A DNA stretch of 64,000 nucleotides from Bauldia litoralis (GCF_900104485.1 NZ_FMXQ01000012.1:62001-126000), one strand, 5' to 3'; positions 1-9,541 are shown, counted from the stretch's first letter. Translations and numbers: made by a program. Notes: a model not told the origin generated them from the letters alone.

Positions 1-109
1 CGGCCGCGACCACGACGGCCGCAAGGATGATCAGCCTGAAGCCCGTCACCGGCGAAGGAGTCCTCCCGAGCAAGTCCGGGGCGCACGCCGCGCCCGGGCC
101 CGCCACCAT
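1..109 (-). CDS. N-terminal fragment of an unknown membrane or exported protein
   Basis: An open frame runs from an ATG at 109 off the left edge. Its last visible stretch, GFRLIILAAVVVAA, is hydrophobic and looks like a signal peptide or first membrane helix. A GTG at 49-47 lies about 11 bases after a GGGAGGA and would give a protein starting MTGFRLIILAA, which fits a signal sequence better than the ATG. Only 36 codons are visible, so no function can be given. The call rests on the hydrophobic segment and the ribosome-binding-like sequence. Confidence 0.35.
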   Translation of the reverse strand, partial: MVAGPGAACAPDLLGRTPSPVTGFRLIILAAVVVAA

Positions 110-216
110 CGCGGCAAAATCCTAACGCGACACCAAGCCCGCGCAGGCCGGCGCCGTCCTCGTTAACGCGCGGTTAACGTCGTCGGGGCCGGTGCCTGGG
201 GGCGGTTTGCGGCCAC

Positions 217-981
217 TCAGACCCAGCCGCCGTCGACGATGATATTCTGGTTGGTAACCGCCGAGGCTTCGTCCGAGGCATAGAACACCACCATGCGCGC
301 GATATCGGCGGGATCGAGCGTGCGCGGCAGGCACTGGTCCTTCATCAGTTGCTCCAGCGCTTCGGGCGTCACCCAGAGGTCCTTCTGACGCTTGGTCATG
401 ATCCAGCCGGGGGCGATCGAGTTGATGCGGATGTTGTGGGCGCCGAGTTCGCGGGACAGGCCGCGAGTCAGGCCAAGAATCCCGGCCTTGCACGCCTCGT
501 AGACCGGCAGGTCGCTGGCGGAGACCATCCAGGAGATCGACCCCATGTTGATGATCGAGCCGTTCTTGGCCTTCTTCATGTCGTTGACGACGGCCTGGAT
601 GGTGAAGATCTGGTGCTTGAGGTTCACCCGGACGCGGTCGTCGAAATAGTCGGAGGTGATCTCGTCGAGGCCGTGGCGCTCATCATGGGCGGCGTTGTTG
701 ACCAGAACGGTGATCGGCCCGAAAACCTTGCGTACCGCCTTGACGGCGCGCTGCAGCGCATCGATGTCGGCAAGGTCGCAGTGCTCGAAATGGACCTTCT
801 GGCCCTTGCGCTTCAGCTTCGCCGCCAGCGCCTTCGATTCCTTCTCCATGATGTCGATGAAACCGACCTTCGCGCCTTGGGCGGCGAAATGGGTGACGAT
901 CGATTCGCCAATGCCGCTGCCGCCGCCGGTGACCAGCACCGTGCGGCCCTTGAGGCTGGGATAGATGGCGCCGTATTTCAT
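217..981 (-). CDS. SDR-family oxidoreductase, D-xylose/glucose 1-dehydrogenase-like
   Basis: This is a classical short-chain dehydrogenase of 254 residues, the usual length. The NAD(P)-binding TGGGSGIG lies near residue 20, followed by VNNAA, a GSISW serine segment and the catalytic YEACK (Tyr-x-x-x-Lys). The N-terminus (AIYPSLKGRTVLVTGGGSGIG), the FIDI after strand 2, the GSISW block and the C-terminal DGGW resemble Caulobacter D-xylose 1-dehydrogenase as I remember it, so an NAD(P)-linked aldose dehydrogenase is my best guess. The ATG at 981 has a perfect GGAGG five bases upstream. The gene stands alone, and no sugar lactonase or dehydratase lies nearby, so the substrate is unproven. Confidence 0.8.
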   Translation of the reverse strand: MKYGAIYPSLKGRTVLVTGGGSGIGESIVTHFAAQGAKVGFIDIMEKESKALAAKLKRKGQKVHFEHCDLADIDALQRAVKAVRKVFGPITVLVNNAAHDERHGLDEITSDYFDDRVRVNLKHQIFTIQAVVNDMKKAKNGSIINMGSISWMVSASDLPVYEACKAGILGLTRGLSRELGAHNIRINSIAPGWIMTKRQKDLWVTPEALEQLMKDQCLPRTLDPADIARMVVFYASDEASAVTNQNIIVDGGWV

Positions 982-1149
982 AGTTCCTCCTGCAATTATT
1001 CCCCGGGGGTGTGTTTCTGGGTCACAGTCGCCACAGTTTTGGCCCCGAAAGTCACTTTTTGCGCGTGATTCGAAAAGAAGTCGCGTATAGCATTTCCTAA
1101 CCGGGAGCGTCCCATATGGGGGTATCGGTCCTGTCCGGGGGATTTCTGC

Positions 1150-1932
1150 ATGCGTCTCGCCTGTCTCGCCACACTGATCGCAGCCGGCCTGGCTTTCGGC
1201 GCCAGCAGCGCAAAGGCCGAGGACGCCCTGGCCGGAGACGCGCCGCAATACGTGATCGATGTCGGCGTCGGTGGGCAGTACAAGCCGAAATATCCCGGCT
1301 CCGACACCTACATCCTGGTTCCCTATCCGCTGTTTTCGGTCGGCCGCTTCTACCTGCCGGGCATGGGCCAGCGCGAGTCGGGCACCACCGGCTTCTTCAT
1401 GTTTCCGTCCTTCGGCTTTAACGGCGAGCGCAAGGCGTCCGACGACAAGAGCCTGAAGGGCACCAAGACGGTTCCCTGGGCGCTCGAGCTTGGTCTCGGC
1501 GCCGGCGTGCGCGGCCAGTATCTGCGCGGCTTCGGCACCCTGCGCCAGGGGATCAACGGCACCGACGGGCAGGTCGGCAACCTCGGGCTCGACGTGCTCG
1601 TCCCGATCTCGGAGCGCTTCGAGATGGCCTTCGGCCCGCGCGCCAGCTTCGCCTCCCAGGAATACATGGAGACCTATTTCGGCGTCACCGCCAAGGAGGC
1701 GTCGAAAGGCTCGCTGTCGAAGTTCAAGCCGGATGGCGGGTTCAAGACAGTCGGTATCGCGACGACCGCCTCCTACGCGCTGACCGAGCGGACCCGCCTC
1801 CGCTTCACCGCCAGCTACAACCGGTTCATCGAGGACGCGGCCAAGAGCCCGATCGTCAAGTCCGGCAGCCGCGACCAGTGGATGGTCGGCGTCGGCGTAA
1901 CCTACCGCCTCGGCTTCAATCTGTTCAACTAG
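1150..1932 (+). CDS. MipA/OmpV-family outer-membrane protein
   Basis: The protein has 260 residues and a clear signal peptide (MRLACLATLIAAGLAFG, cleavage after AKA). The mature part is made of alternating short beta-strand-like segments (VGVGGQYKPKYPGSD, VPYPLFSVGRFYLPG) and ends in an aromatic-containing strand, as expected for an outer-membrane barrel. The Y-P-G-S-D segment after the first strand is typical of MipA/OmpV scaffold proteins. A GGGGGA lies eight bases before the ATG. It is divergent from the SDR gene, with a shared 168-bp promoter region. Family members are linked to murein hydrolase scaffolding or stress; the role here is not determined. Confidence 0.8.
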   Translation: MRLACLATLIAAGLAFGASSAKAEDALAGDAPQYVIDVGVGGQYKPKYPGSDTYILVPYPLFSVGRFYLPGMGQRESGTTGFFMFPSFGFNGERKASDDKSLKGTKTVPWALELGLGAGVRGQYLRGFGTLRQGINGTDGQVGNLGLDVLVPISERFEMAFGPRASFASQEYMETYFGVTAKEASKGSLSKFKPDGGFKTVGIATTASYALTERTRLRFTASYNRFIEDAAKSPIVKSGSRDQWMVGVGVTYRLGFNLFN

Positions 1933-1956
1933 GAACGGGCTCTCGCCCTCCATCAG

Positions 1957-2382
1957 CTATGGCTGGAACACGAATTCCAGCTTCAACCCGTCCGGGTCGG
2001 CGAAAAATACCGCGTGGTAGCCTGGCGCGTAGTCGGGGTAGTCGGCCGGCGGATCGAGGACTTCCGCACCCATCGCGACCAGCAGGTCGTGGAGCCGGGC
2101 GACGTCGTCGCGGCTTTCGGCACGCCACGCGATGTGGTGGAGCCCCGGCGCGGTGCGGTCGTGCTTGCGGGTCAGCCCGTCGCCGGTGGCGCGCATGATG
2201 CCGATCGAACTGACTAGCGCGCCGGTCTCGTCGCGCAAATCCCAGTCGAAACCGCGGTCGTGTTCGCTGGCGAGGCGATAGCCGAGAAAGCCGAGCACCG
2301 CGTCATAGAAAGCCCGCGACGCCCGGGGATCGCGCACCGTCAGGTCAAGATGGTCGATGGTTCCGCGCGGCGGCCGCGGCAT
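1957..2382 (-). CDS. VOC-family (glyoxalase/dioxygenase fold) protein
   Basis: This 141-residue protein is a single vicinal-oxygen-chelate unit. IDHLDLTVRD at the N-terminus carries the first metal-ligand-type histidine, GLHHIAWRA begins the second beta-alpha module, and FFADPDGLKLEFVF near the end carries the usual Asp-Pro-Asp-Gly and glutamate ligand. It starts 10 bases after the upp stop on the same strand and is probably cotranscribed with upp. Members act as glyoxalases, isomerases or resistance proteins; nothing here decides between them. Confidence 0.8.
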   Translation of the reverse strand: MPRPPRGTIDHLDLTVRDPRASRAFYDAVLGFLGYRLASEHDRGFDWDLRDETGALVSSIGIMRATGDGLTRKHDRTAPGLHHIAWRAESRDDVARLHDLLVAMGAEVLDPPADYPDYAPGYHAVFFADPDGLKLEFVFQP

Positions 2383-2392
2383 CGCGAACCCG

Positions 2393-3022
2393 CTACTTCG
2401 TGCCGTAGAGCCGGTCGCCCGCGTCGCCGAGGCCGGGGACGATGTAGCCGTGATCGTTGAGGTATTCGTCGATCGCCGCGGTGTAGATCGGGACGCCGGG
2501 CTGGGCCTTCTGGAAGCGCTCGATGCCCTCGGGCGCGGCGAGCAGGCAGACGAAGCGGATGTCGTGGGCGCCGCGCTCCCGCAGCTTCTCGATTGCAGCA
2601 CTTGCCGAATTGGCGGTGGCGAGCATCGGATCGACGACGATGACGAGGCGATCGCCGAGGTCCTCCGGCGCCTTGAAGTAATATTCGTGGGGCTCGAGCG
2701 TCTCGGGATCGCGATAGATGCCGACATGGGCGACGCGGGCCGAGGGTACGAGGTCGAGCATGCCGTCGAGAAGGCCGTTACCGGCGCGCAGGATCGAGGC
2801 GAAGACCGGCTTCTTGCCCTCGAGGATCGGCGCATCCATCGCAGCCAGCGGCGTCTCGATCCGCGTCGTGGTCAGCTTGAGGTCGCGGGTCACCTCATAG
2901 GTGAGAAGCAGGGCGATCTCGCGCAGAAGCTGGCGAAAGCTCGCCGTCGAGGTGGACTTGTCCCGCATCAGGGACAGCTTGTGCTGGACCAGGGGGTGGT
3001 CGACGAGGGTGACGCCTTGCAT
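2393..3022 (-). CDS. upp: uracil phosphoribosyltransferase
   Basis: Upp makes UMP from uracil and PRPP. The 209-residue length is standard. The PRPP loop reads [12 protein letters not shown] (E. coli has ATGGS at this point, so the loop glycines are replaced), and the C-terminus [11 protein letters not shown] is the family signature that binds uracil. The ATG at 3022 was chosen because the upstream frame continues without another good start. It is divergent from deoB and add and completes base salvage in this island. Confidence 0.95.
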   Translation of the reverse strand: MQGVTLVDHPLVQHKLSLMRDKSTSTASFRQLLREIALLLTYEVTRDLKLTTTRIETPLAAMDAPILEGKKPVFASILRAGNGLLDGMLDLVPSARVAHVGIYRDPETLEPHEYYFKAPEDLGDRLVIVVDPMLATANSASAAIEKLRERGAHDIRFVCLLAAPEGIERFQKAQPGVPIYTAAIDEYLNDHGYIVPGLGDAGDRLYGTK

Positions 3023-3357
3023 CGAACTGTCGCTCCATTGGTGTCTGTTGCCCGGCAAACTAGCCCCTGCGCGCCGCCAAGGCCAACCGCAAGGCCGCCC
3101 GGCCGGCGGTTGTCCCCATGCTTGGCGCTCAAGGGCTTTCGTGAATCCGTCGCAAGCCTCGCCAACGACGCCACCGGTCCCGCCCGGTGGCACTGAGCGC
3201 GACGGACAGACGGTGCGCCATCGCTTGCCTTCCCCGGAGGAGCGGGCGATGCTGCGGTGAAACGAGCCAGCGGCAGCGCGCGACCCTCGACAGGTTTCCC
3301 TGGTTTCGACCGGCGGTTTCCTGCCTGCCGCGGTTCCGGCAGGAGCCCTGACACCGC
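3023..3357. other. 335-bp spacer between upp and deoB
   Basis: This spacer separates the divergent upp and deoB genes and should hold both promoters. I see no conserved small protein in either strand. A 7-bp stem (CCACCGG/CCGGTGG) at 3171-3190 has no T-run after it and is not a terminator. No convincing -35/-10 pair stands out. Confidence 0.5.
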
Positions 3358-4578
3358 GTGACACGCGCCATCCTTCTCGTTCTCGATTCCGTCGGCATCG
3401 GCGGGGCGGAAGACGCCGACCGCTTCGGCGACGAAGGCGCCAATACGCTCGGCCATATCGCGGAGGCCTGCGCCAGCGGAGCGGGCGACCGCCCGGGCGT
3501 TCGCCAGGGGCCACTCCGCCTTCCGCATCTCGACCGGCTCGGCCTCGGCCGCGCCGCCAGCGCCTCGATCGGCGCCGCGATCCCGCCGCTCGGCTATGAG
3601 GGCGAGCCAGCCGGCCGCTGGGGCTACGGCGTCGAGACCTCCAAGGGCAAGGACACGCCCTCCGGCCATTGGGAGATCGCCGGCGTGCCGGTGGTCTTCG
3701 ACTGGGGCTATTTTCCCGAGACCGTCCCGACCTTCCCGTCATCGCTGACCGAGGCGCTGATCCGCGAGGCGGAGTTGCCGGGCATCCTCGGCGACAAGCA
3801 TGCCTCGGGCACCGAGATCGTCGCCGAGCTGGGCACCGCGCATCTCAGGACCGGAAAGCCGATCTGCTACACCTCCGCCGACTCGGTGTTCCAGATCGCC
3901 GCCCATGAGGAGGCCTTCGGGCTCGAGCGCCTCTACCATGTCTGCGAGGTCGCGCGGCGGCTCTGCGATCCGCTGAATATCGGCCGGGTGATCGCCCGCC
4001 CGTTCCTCGGCCAGGACGCGGACGACTTCAAGCGCACCGCCAACCGCCGCGACTATGCGGTGCCGCCGCCCGAGCCGACGCTCTGCGACCGGGCCGTCGC
4101 CGCCGGCCGGCAGGTGGTCGGCGTCGGCAAGATTGGCGACATCTTCGCCCATCGCGGCATCAGCCGGGAGATCAAGGGCGCCAACGACGACGCGCTGGTG
4201 ACGGCAACGGTCGAGGCACTGGCGACGCTCGGCGACGGCGACCTGCTGTTCATCAACCTCGTCGAATTCGACTCGCTCTACGGCCATCGCCGCGAGGTCG
4301 GCGGCTATGCCGCGGCGCTCGAGGCCTTCGACCGGCGGCTGCCGGAGATCGAGGCGGCGATGAAGCCCGGCGACCTCGCCATCATCACCGCCGACCACGG
4401 CAACGACCCGACCTGGCGAGGCACAGACCACACCCGCGAGCATGTGCCGATCCTCGCCTTCGGTCCCGGCATCGCCGGTGGCGCGATCGGCCGCCGCGAG
4501 ACGCTGGCCGACATGGGCGAGAGCGTCGCGGTCCATCTCGGCCTGCCGCCCGGCCCGCATGGGACGAGCTTCCTGTGA
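3358..4578 (+). CDS. deoB: phosphopentomutase
   Basis: DeoB interconverts (deoxy)ribose 1-phosphate and 5-phosphate, linking nucleoside phosphorolysis to central metabolism. The 406-residue protein has the alkaline-phosphatase-superfamily metal sites: Asp10 in [17 protein letters not shown] with the phosphorylated threonine, and TADHGNDPT with Asp-His ligands near the C-terminus. It starts with GTG at 3358, preceded by AGGAG twelve bases upstream. Its stop overlaps the add start as GTGA, so the two are translationally coupled. Confidence 0.95.
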   Translation: MTRAILLVLDSVGIGGAEDADRFGDEGANTLGHIAEACASGAGDRPGVRQGPLRLPHLDRLGLGRAASASIGAAIPPLGYEGEPAGRWGYGVETSKGKDTPSGHWEIAGVPVVFDWGYFPETVPTFPSSLTEALIREAELPGILGDKHASGTEIVAELGTAHLRTGKPICYTSADSVFQIAAHEEAFGLERLYHVCEVARRLCDPLNIGRVIARPFLGQDADDFKRTANRRDYAVPPPEPTLCDRAVAAGRQVVGVGKIGDIFAHRGISREIKGANDDALVTATVEALATLGDGDLLFINLVEFDSLYGHRREVGGYAAALEAFDRRLPEIEAAMKPGDLAIITADHGNDPTWRGTDHTREHVPILAFGPGIAGGAIGRRETLADMGESVAVHLGLPPGPHGTSFL

Positions 4579-5564
4579 CCACGACGCTGCCCAAGGCCGA
4601 ACTCCACTGCCATATCGAGGGCGCGGCATCGCCGGCACTGGTCCGCCGCCTCGCCGACCGGCATGGCATCGACCTCGCCGACGTCTTCGACGAGGCCGGC
4701 GGCTATGCCTGGCACGACTTCGCGTCGTTCCTCGTCGCCTATGGCCGCGTCTCCAGCGTCTTTCGCTCCGCCGACGATTTTCGCGATCTGGCCCGCGACT
4801 ACTTCCTTTCGATCGCGGCCGAGGGCGCGATTTATGGCGAGATCTTCATCGTCCCGGACATCGCCGCCGACAATGGCGTCTCCGCCGACGATTATGTCGC
4901 CGGCCTCAGCGACGGCATGGCGGAGGCCGAAGCGGAAACCGGCATCATCGGCCGGATGATCCTCACCGGCATCCGCCATCTCGGGCCGGCGCGGGTGCGG
5001 GCGCTGGTCGAACGGGCGGCACGACACCCGCGCATCACCGGCTTCGGCCTTGCCGGCGACGAGACGATGCACCACCCCCGCGACTTCGCCGACGCCTTCC
5101 GCATCGCCCGCGAGGCAGGGCTCGGGCTCACCGCCCATGCCGGCGAGCTGGCCGGGCCGCAAAGCGTCCGCGACGCGCTCGACCATTTTGGCGTCCGGCG
5201 GATCGGCCATGGCGTGCGGGCGATCGAGGATCCGGCGCTGGTCGAGCGACTGGTCGAGGAGGACATAGTGCTGGAGCTCTGCCCGGGTTCGAACGTCGCG
5301 CTCGGGCTCTATCCGAGCATCACGCAGCATCCCTTCCGCCGGCTGATGGAGGCCGCCGTGCGGGTGACGATCAATTCCGACGACCCGCCCTATTTCCACA
5401 CCACCCTCGGCCACGAATATGACGAACTCGCCCGGGTGCAGGGGTTGGGCCATGGCGCGCTGCTCGCCGCCACCCGCACGGCGATCGAGGCGGCCTTCGT
5501 CGACGAGCCGACAAGGGCGCGGCTGCTGGCCAGGGTCGACGGGGCATCGGCGGATCCGGCCTGA
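4575..5564 (+). CDS. add: adenosine deaminase
   Basis: The enzyme deaminates adenosine to inosine. In 329 residues it has the full zinc-hydrolase set: HCHIEG (His11, His13), AGDE, HAGE with the catalytic Glu, GHG, and NSDDPPYF with the zinc-binding Asp. The SDDP neighbourhood also resembles adenine deaminases of the same family, so adenine as substrate is the main alternative; the neighbouring nucleoside phosphorylase genes favour adenosine. It starts with GTG inside the deoB stop. Confidence 0.88.
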   Translation: MTTTLPKAELHCHIEGAASPALVRRLADRHGIDLADVFDEAGGYAWHDFASFLVAYGRVSSVFRSADDFRDLARDYFLSIAAEGAIYGEIFIVPDIAADNGVSADDYVAGLSDGMAEAEAETGIIGRMILTGIRHLGPARVRALVERAARHPRITGFGLAGDETMHHPRDFADAFRIAREAGLGLTAHAGELAGPQSVRDALDHFGVRRIGHGVRAIEDPALVERLVEEDIVLELCPGSNVALGLYPSITQHPFRRLMEAAVRVTINSDDPPYFHTTLGHEYDELARVQGLGHGALLAATRTAIEAAFVDEPTRARLLARVDGASADPA

Positions 5565-5618
5565 CAGCCGCCTCACCGCGCCTTTCCTCAAGCTTCTGTT
5601 TTTCCGGTCAACCGCCTG

Positions 5619-5653
5619 TGACGTCGGTCACCGGGCATTTGTGACCGGCGTCA
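5619..5653. repeat. 13-bp inverted repeat between add and the L,D-transpeptidase gene
   Basis: The arms TGACGTCGGTCAC (5619-5631) and GTGACCGGCGTCA (5641-5653) pair with one mismatch across a 9-base spacer. There is no T-run, so it is not a standard terminator. It lies 85 bases before the transpeptidase start and could be an operator or an mRNA hairpin. Confidence 0.5.
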
Positions 5654-5737
5654 CTGCCAGGGAACCAGCCTTCGACCATATTCGTTTCATCGAACAACGC
5701 GGCGCCATTGCCCGCAGCGAGTATCAGGGGTCAGGTC

Positions 5738-6214
5738 ATGAACATCTTCACCAGGATCATCGCAGTCGCCACTTTCGCAGTCGCCGCCATCGGCGTTACG
5801 ACGCCTTCCGAGGCCGGGTTCTTCACCTCCTTCAAGCCCAAGCCGAGCCTCGTCGCGACGGTGTCGCTGTCGGAGCAGCGGATGTACCTCAAGGTCACCG
5901 ACGAACGCGGCAAGACGCAGAAATACGTCTGGAAGGTTTCGACCGGCACCAGCGGCTTCGATACCCCGCGCGGCCAGTACCGCCCGACCTGGCTCTCCAA
6001 GGCCCACAAGTCCTCGCAGTACGACGATGCGCCGATGCCCTACTCGGTCTTCTTCGTCAACGGCGTCGCCATCCACGGCACCGAGGCGGTTTCCAAGCTC
6101 GGCTCCCGCGCCTCCCATGGCTGCGTCCGCCTGGCGACCGAAAACGCCGAGGCCTTCTACAACGCGGTTCAAGCCTACGGAAAGTACAACACCAAGATCA
6201 TCGTCACGAACTGA
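5738..6214 (+). CDS. secreted L,D-transpeptidase (YkuD family)
   Basis: This 158-residue protein has a signal peptide (MNIFTRIIAVATFAVAAIG, cleavage near PSEA-G) followed by one compact YkuD domain. The active-site motif is HGTEAVSKLGSRASHGCVRL, with the conserved histidines and nucleophilic cysteine. Enzymes of this type form 3-3 peptide cross-links or attach outer-membrane proteins to peptidoglycan in the periplasm. I chose the ATG at 5738, ten bases after AGGGG, because it gives a proper signal peptide; an upstream in-frame start would add ten polar residues. Confidence 0.88.
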   Translation: MNIFTRIIAVATFAVAAIGVTTPSEAGFFTSFKPKPSLVATVSLSEQRMYLKVTDERGKTQKYVWKVSTGTSGFDTPRGQYRPTWLSKAHKSSQYDDAPMPYSVFFVNGVAIHGTEAVSKLGSRASHGCVRLATENAEAFYNAVQAYGKYNTKIIVTN

Positions 6215-6300
6215 ATTGCCACGGACTGAGCGGGTTCCCCCGACCCGTCGACGCCAATCCCGCCACCCCCACACCCGGCGTCTTCTCGGTCCCAATACCA

Positions 6301-6340
6301 CCGCCGTCCGGTTCCCCCGCCGGGCGGCGGTTGGTTTTTT
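6301..6340 (+). terminator. Rho-independent terminator of the L,D-transpeptidase gene
   Basis: CCGCCGTCCGG pairs with CCGGGCGGCGG (one wobble pair) around a short C-rich loop and is followed by TTGGTTTTTT. It lies 87 bases after the transpeptidase stop and just before the convergent ArsR-type gene. Confidence 0.8.
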
Positions 6341-6350
6341 GGAGCACGTT

Positions 6351-7055
6351 TCACCCGCCCGGTAACTCATCGACATCGATGCGGAAGAGGCGCGCCAGGC
6401 CGGCGCGGCCGGCCGCCGGGATGGTGAGCGCCCGCGTGTCGCGCATCCGCATAATCCATCCCAGCTCGAAAAGTCGCGTACAGAGCGCCGCGCCGACGGC
6501 GCCAGCCAGGTGATTGCGCCGTTCGGTCCAGTCGAGGCACGGACGGCAGAAGATGCGCCGCGCCTGCTTCAATCCGCTGAGGTCGATATCAAGGTCAGCG
6601 AATATCGCTTCGCCGGCGGGCGTGATCTCACCGCCCTCGTCGCTCAGGATAACGCCGCCGGTCTCCTGCAGATGCTCCGCGATCAGCACGCCCACCTGCC
6701 CCGCGATGTGATCGTAGCAGGTCCGGGCAAGCCTGAGTTCGCGATCGGCGCGCAGCAGACGGACGGGCGGCGCGGTTGCTTCCGCGGCGACCGCGCCAAC
6801 CGCCTCGATCATCCGACAGACGGCCTCCGAGCCGATCCGGTAGTAGCGATGCCGGCCGCTGGGCGTGACGGCGATCAGCCCGAGGCCGAGCAGCTTGCCG
6901 AGATGGGCGCTGGCGGTCGCCGGTGAGATCCCGGCCAGGTAGGCGAGTTCCTTTGCCGTGTGCGAACGGCCGTCCATCATCGCCAGCAGCAGCCGCGCCC
7001 GCGACGGGTCGGCGAGCATTGCGGCAATCTCGGCGAGCTTCATGTCGGCGGCCAT
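6351..7055 (-). CDS. ArsR-family transcriptional regulator
   Basis: The protein has 234 residues. The N-terminal 90 form a winged helix: LADPSRARLLLAMMDG, then the recognition helix region LAGISPATASAHLGKL and the wing HRYYRIG. A region of about 140 residues follows that carries a FCRPC cysteine pair (about residue 170), C-terminal to the DNA-binding part and typical of longer ArsR-type regulators. The cysteines could bind metal or respond to redox, but I cannot tell which. It is divergent from the DUF1127 gene, with 125 bp between them, so that gene is a plausible target. Confidence 0.82.
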   Translation of the reverse strand: MAADMKLAEIAAMLADPSRARLLLAMMDGRSHTAKELAYLAGISPATASAHLGKLLGLGLIAVTPSGRHRYYRIGSEAVCRMIEAVGAVAAEATAPPVRLLRADRELRLARTCYDHIAGQVGVLIAEHLQETGGVILSDEGGEITPAGEAIFADLDIDLSGLKQARRIFCRPCLDWTERRNHLAGAVGAALCTRLFELGWIMRMRDTRALTIPAAGRAGLARLFRIDVDELPGG

Positions 7056-7180
7056 CGCGACAGTCTAGGCGATCGGCGGCGCTGGCGGCAGGCCGAACGC
7101 TTCGATGACGGTCAAAGCGATCGACGCCTGTGCGGCCGTCGATGCCGCTACGGTCTGGCACGTTCAACCGGACACGAGCC

Positions 7181-7408
7181 ATGACAGCAAGCAACGTCGC
7201 CTTCGCCCGATTCCACCGCACCGGCAAGCCCGGCTTGAGCCTGCGGCCGGTCCTCACCGGCCTCCGCCTGGCGTTTCACCGCTACGCGCAGCGGCGGGCG
7301 CTGGCCGCGATGGAGCCGTGGCAACTCGACGACCTTGGCCTGACCCGGGTCGCAGCCGATGCCGAAGCGCGGCGGCCGCCATGGGCGGGCGCGGCGCGGC
7401 AGGTCTAG
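7181..7408 (+). CDS. DUF1127 (YjiS-like) small protein
   Basis: This is a 75-residue basic protein whose centre, YAQRRALAAMEPWQLDDLGLTR, is the DUF1127 signature (an arginine-rich helix, then L-D-D-L-G-L). Small DUF1127 proteins in Hyphomicrobiales are known to bind RNA or affect phosphate and carbon metabolism; the role of this one is unknown. The ATG at 7181 lacks a strong ribosome-binding site. The last four bases overlap the deoA stop on the other strand (CTAG read as a stop both ways). Confidence 0.75.
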   Translation: MTASNVAFARFHRTGKPGLSLRPVLTGLRLAFHRYAQRRALAAMEPWQLDDLGLTRVAADAEARRPPWAGAARQV

Positions 7409-8721
7409 GTTGGCCCGATCCGCTCCAGCACGGCGGCCGACGGGGCGGCCGCTTCGTCGCCGACGCGATAGGCGGCGCGCAGAGCGGCCTCGGCGCGGGC
7501 GGCGTGGGCCTCGTTGCGGGCGTGGACCATGGCCAGCGGCGCGTCACCGCCAACCGTGCTGCCGAGTCCGGCAAGACCGGTGAAGCCGACCGTGTGGTCG
7601 ATGGTGTCGGACGCCCGCGCCCTTCCGCCGCCGAGCTCGACCACCGCGACGCCGACGGCGCGGGTGTCGATCGCTCCAACGATACCGGCATGTTCGGCGG
7701 TCACCGGACGGACCACCGGCGCGGTCTTCAGGTAGGCCTCGAGACGCTCGACGAAGTCGCCCGGCCCGCCGAGCGCCTTGACCATGCGGCCGAAGGTTTC
7801 CGCCGCCCGGCCTGAAGCATAGGCCTCCTCGACCTTCACCCGCCCGGCCTCAGCGTCGTCGGCAAGACCGCCGAGCGCCAGCAGTTCGGCGGCCAGAGAC
7901 ACCACGACCTCGTGCAGCCGCGCATCGCGATGGCGGCCGGTCAGGTAGTCGACGGCATTCGCCACCTCGACGGCATTGCCGGCGGCCGAGGCCAGCGGTT
8001 CGTCCATGCCGGTGATCAGCGCGCTGGTCTTCAGCCCCGCGCCATTGGCGACGGCGACGAGGCTGCCGGCCAGCTCCCGGGCGCTGTCCAGCGTCGCCAT
8101 GAAGGCGCCCGAGCCGGTCTTGACGTCGAGCACCAGGCCATCGAGCCCGGCGGCGAGCTTCTTCGACAGGATTGAGGCGGTGATCAGCGGAACCGACTCG
8201 ACCGTCGCGGTGACGTCGCGGATCGCATAGAGGCGCTTGTCGGCCGGGGCGAGGTCGGCGGTCTGTCCGATGATCGCGCAGCCGGCCTCCTCGACCACCC
8301 GGCGGAAGGTCTCGATATCCGGCTGGGTGCTGTAGCCGGGGATCGAATCGAGCTTGTCGAGGGTGCCGCCGGAATGGCCGAGGCCACGGCCGGAAATCAT
8401 CGGCACGAAGCCGCCGCAGGCGGCGATCGCCGGGGCGAGCATCAGCGAGACATTGTCGCCGATGCCGCCGGTCGAATGCTTGTCGAGCACCGGGCCCTCC
8501 AGCCCGGTCCAGTCGAGCACCGTGCCGGAATCGCGCATCGCCAGGGTCAGCGCGACGGACTCGTCGCGGCTCATGCCGCGGAAGAACACCGCCATGGCGA
8601 AGGCCGCGACCTGCCCCTCGGTCACCGACCCATGGGTCAGCCCCTCGACCAGGGCGGCGATGTCGGCCGGATCGACCGGCTGTCCCTCGCGCTTACGCCG
8701 GATGATTTCCTGCGGCAGCAT
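7405..8721 (-). CDS. deoA: thymidine phosphorylase
   Basis: DeoA splits thymidine or deoxyuridine with phosphate. It has 438 residues, like E. coli DeoA (440), with the phosphate-binding KHSTGGIGD near residue 83 and KTGSGAFM. The glycosyl-transferase N-domain (REGQPVDPADIAALVEGL) is intact. I use the ATG at 8721 because GGAGGTGAG sits just before it; an in-frame start eight codons earlier would run into the upstream gene. It lies four bases after the purine nucleoside phosphorylase stop, in one operon with it. Confidence 0.95.
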   Translation of the reverse strand: MLPQEIIRRKREGQPVDPADIAALVEGLTHGSVTEGQVAAFAMAVFFRGMSRDESVALTLAMRDSGTVLDWTGLEGPVLDKHSTGGIGDNVSLMLAPAIAACGGFVPMISGRGLGHSGGTLDKLDSIPGYSTQPDIETFRRVVEEAGCAIIGQTADLAPADKRLYAIRDVTATVESVPLITASILSKKLAAGLDGLVLDVKTGSGAFMATLDSARELAGSLVAVANGAGLKTSALITGMDEPLASAAGNAVEVANAVDYLTGRHRDARLHEVVVSLAAELLALGGLADDAEAGRVKVEEAYASGRAAETFGRMVKALGGPGDFVERLEAYLKTAPVVRPVTAEHAGIVGAIDTRAVGVAVVELGGGRARASDTIDHTVGFTGLAGLGSTVGGDAPLAMVHARNEAHAARAEAALRAAYRVGDEAAAPSAAVLERIGPT

Positions 8722-8725
8722 TGCC

Positions 8726-9541
8726 TCACCTCCATCCGCGGTCATGAAAGAAGCGGCGCAGGATGCGCTGCAGCTTGGCCGCGCCGACCGGGCCGAGCCG
8801 CTTGGTCTCCTCGTGCGACAACTCGGCGCCGGTCATGCCGGCGGCAAAGTTGGTGATCGTCGAGACGGCGGCGACGCGCAGGCGGAAGAAGCGGCCGAGG
8901 ATGACCTCCGGCACGGTCGACATGCCGACCGCATCGGCGCCGATCGTGCGGGCGAAGCGGATCTCCGCCGGCGTCTCGAAGGAGGGGCCGGAGAACCACA
9001 TGTAGACGCCGGTGGCCAGGGCGACGCCCTCGCGCTCGGCCGCGGCGTGGAGCGCGGCACGCAGGCTGGCGTCATAGGCGCCGGTCATGCCGACGAAGCG
9101 ATCCTCGGAGGTTTCGCCGATCAGCGGGTTGATGCCACTGAAGGCGATGTGGTCGGAGATCAGCATCAGTTCGCCCGGCCCGACCTCGGTGCGCAGCGAG
9201 CCGGCGGCGTTGGTTATCAGCAGCGTGTCGCAGCCGAGCGCCGCCAGCGTCGCGATCGGTATGCGCATCGATGCCGGATGGCCGGTCTCGTAGAAATGCA
9301 CGCGACCGGACAGCACGATGACCGGCACGCCCTCGAGCCGCCCGGCGACCAGTTCGCCGCTATGCGACGAGACGCGCGAGATCGGGAAGCCAGGGAGGTC
9401 GGCATAGGGGATGCGCACGGCGTCGGTGACGGCGTCGGCGATCGCCCCCAGCCCGGAACCGAGGATCAGCCCGACCGAATAGGGCAGGTCGTTGGCTTCG
9501 CGGACCATCGCCGCGGCGGCCTGGACGCGGTCGTCGGTCAT
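8726..9541 (-). CDS. punA: purine nucleoside phosphorylase (trimeric type)
   Basis: The enzyme cleaves inosine and guanosine (and deoxy forms) to base plus sugar 1-phosphate, feeding DeoB. In 271 residues it shows GSGLG, SHSGELVAG and GRVHFYETGH for phosphate binding, TNAAGSL, SGPSFETPAEIR, GMSTVPEV and ITNFAAG, all standard for the trimeric PNP family. The ATG at 9541 follows AGGGGA and overlaps the stop of the short upstream frame 9538-9630 as ATGA. It forms an operon with deoA. Confidence 0.93.
   Translation of the reverse strand: MTDDRVQAAAAMVREANDLPYSVGLILGSGLGAIADAVTDAVRIPYADLPGFPISRVSSHSGELVAGRLEGVPVIVLSGRVHFYETGHPASMRIPIATLAALGCDTLLITNAAGSLRTEVGPGELMLISDHIAFSGINPLIGETSEDRFVGMTGAYDASLRAALHAAAEREGVALATGVYMWFSGPSFETPAEIRFARTIGADAVGMSTVPEVILGRFFRLRVAAVSTITNFAAGMTGAELSHEETKRLGPVGAAKLQRILRRFFHDRGWR

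Noticed and set aside
3171-3190. Terminator in the upp-deoB spacer
   Set aside because: The stem is only 7 bp, has no T-run, and both flanking genes point away from it.
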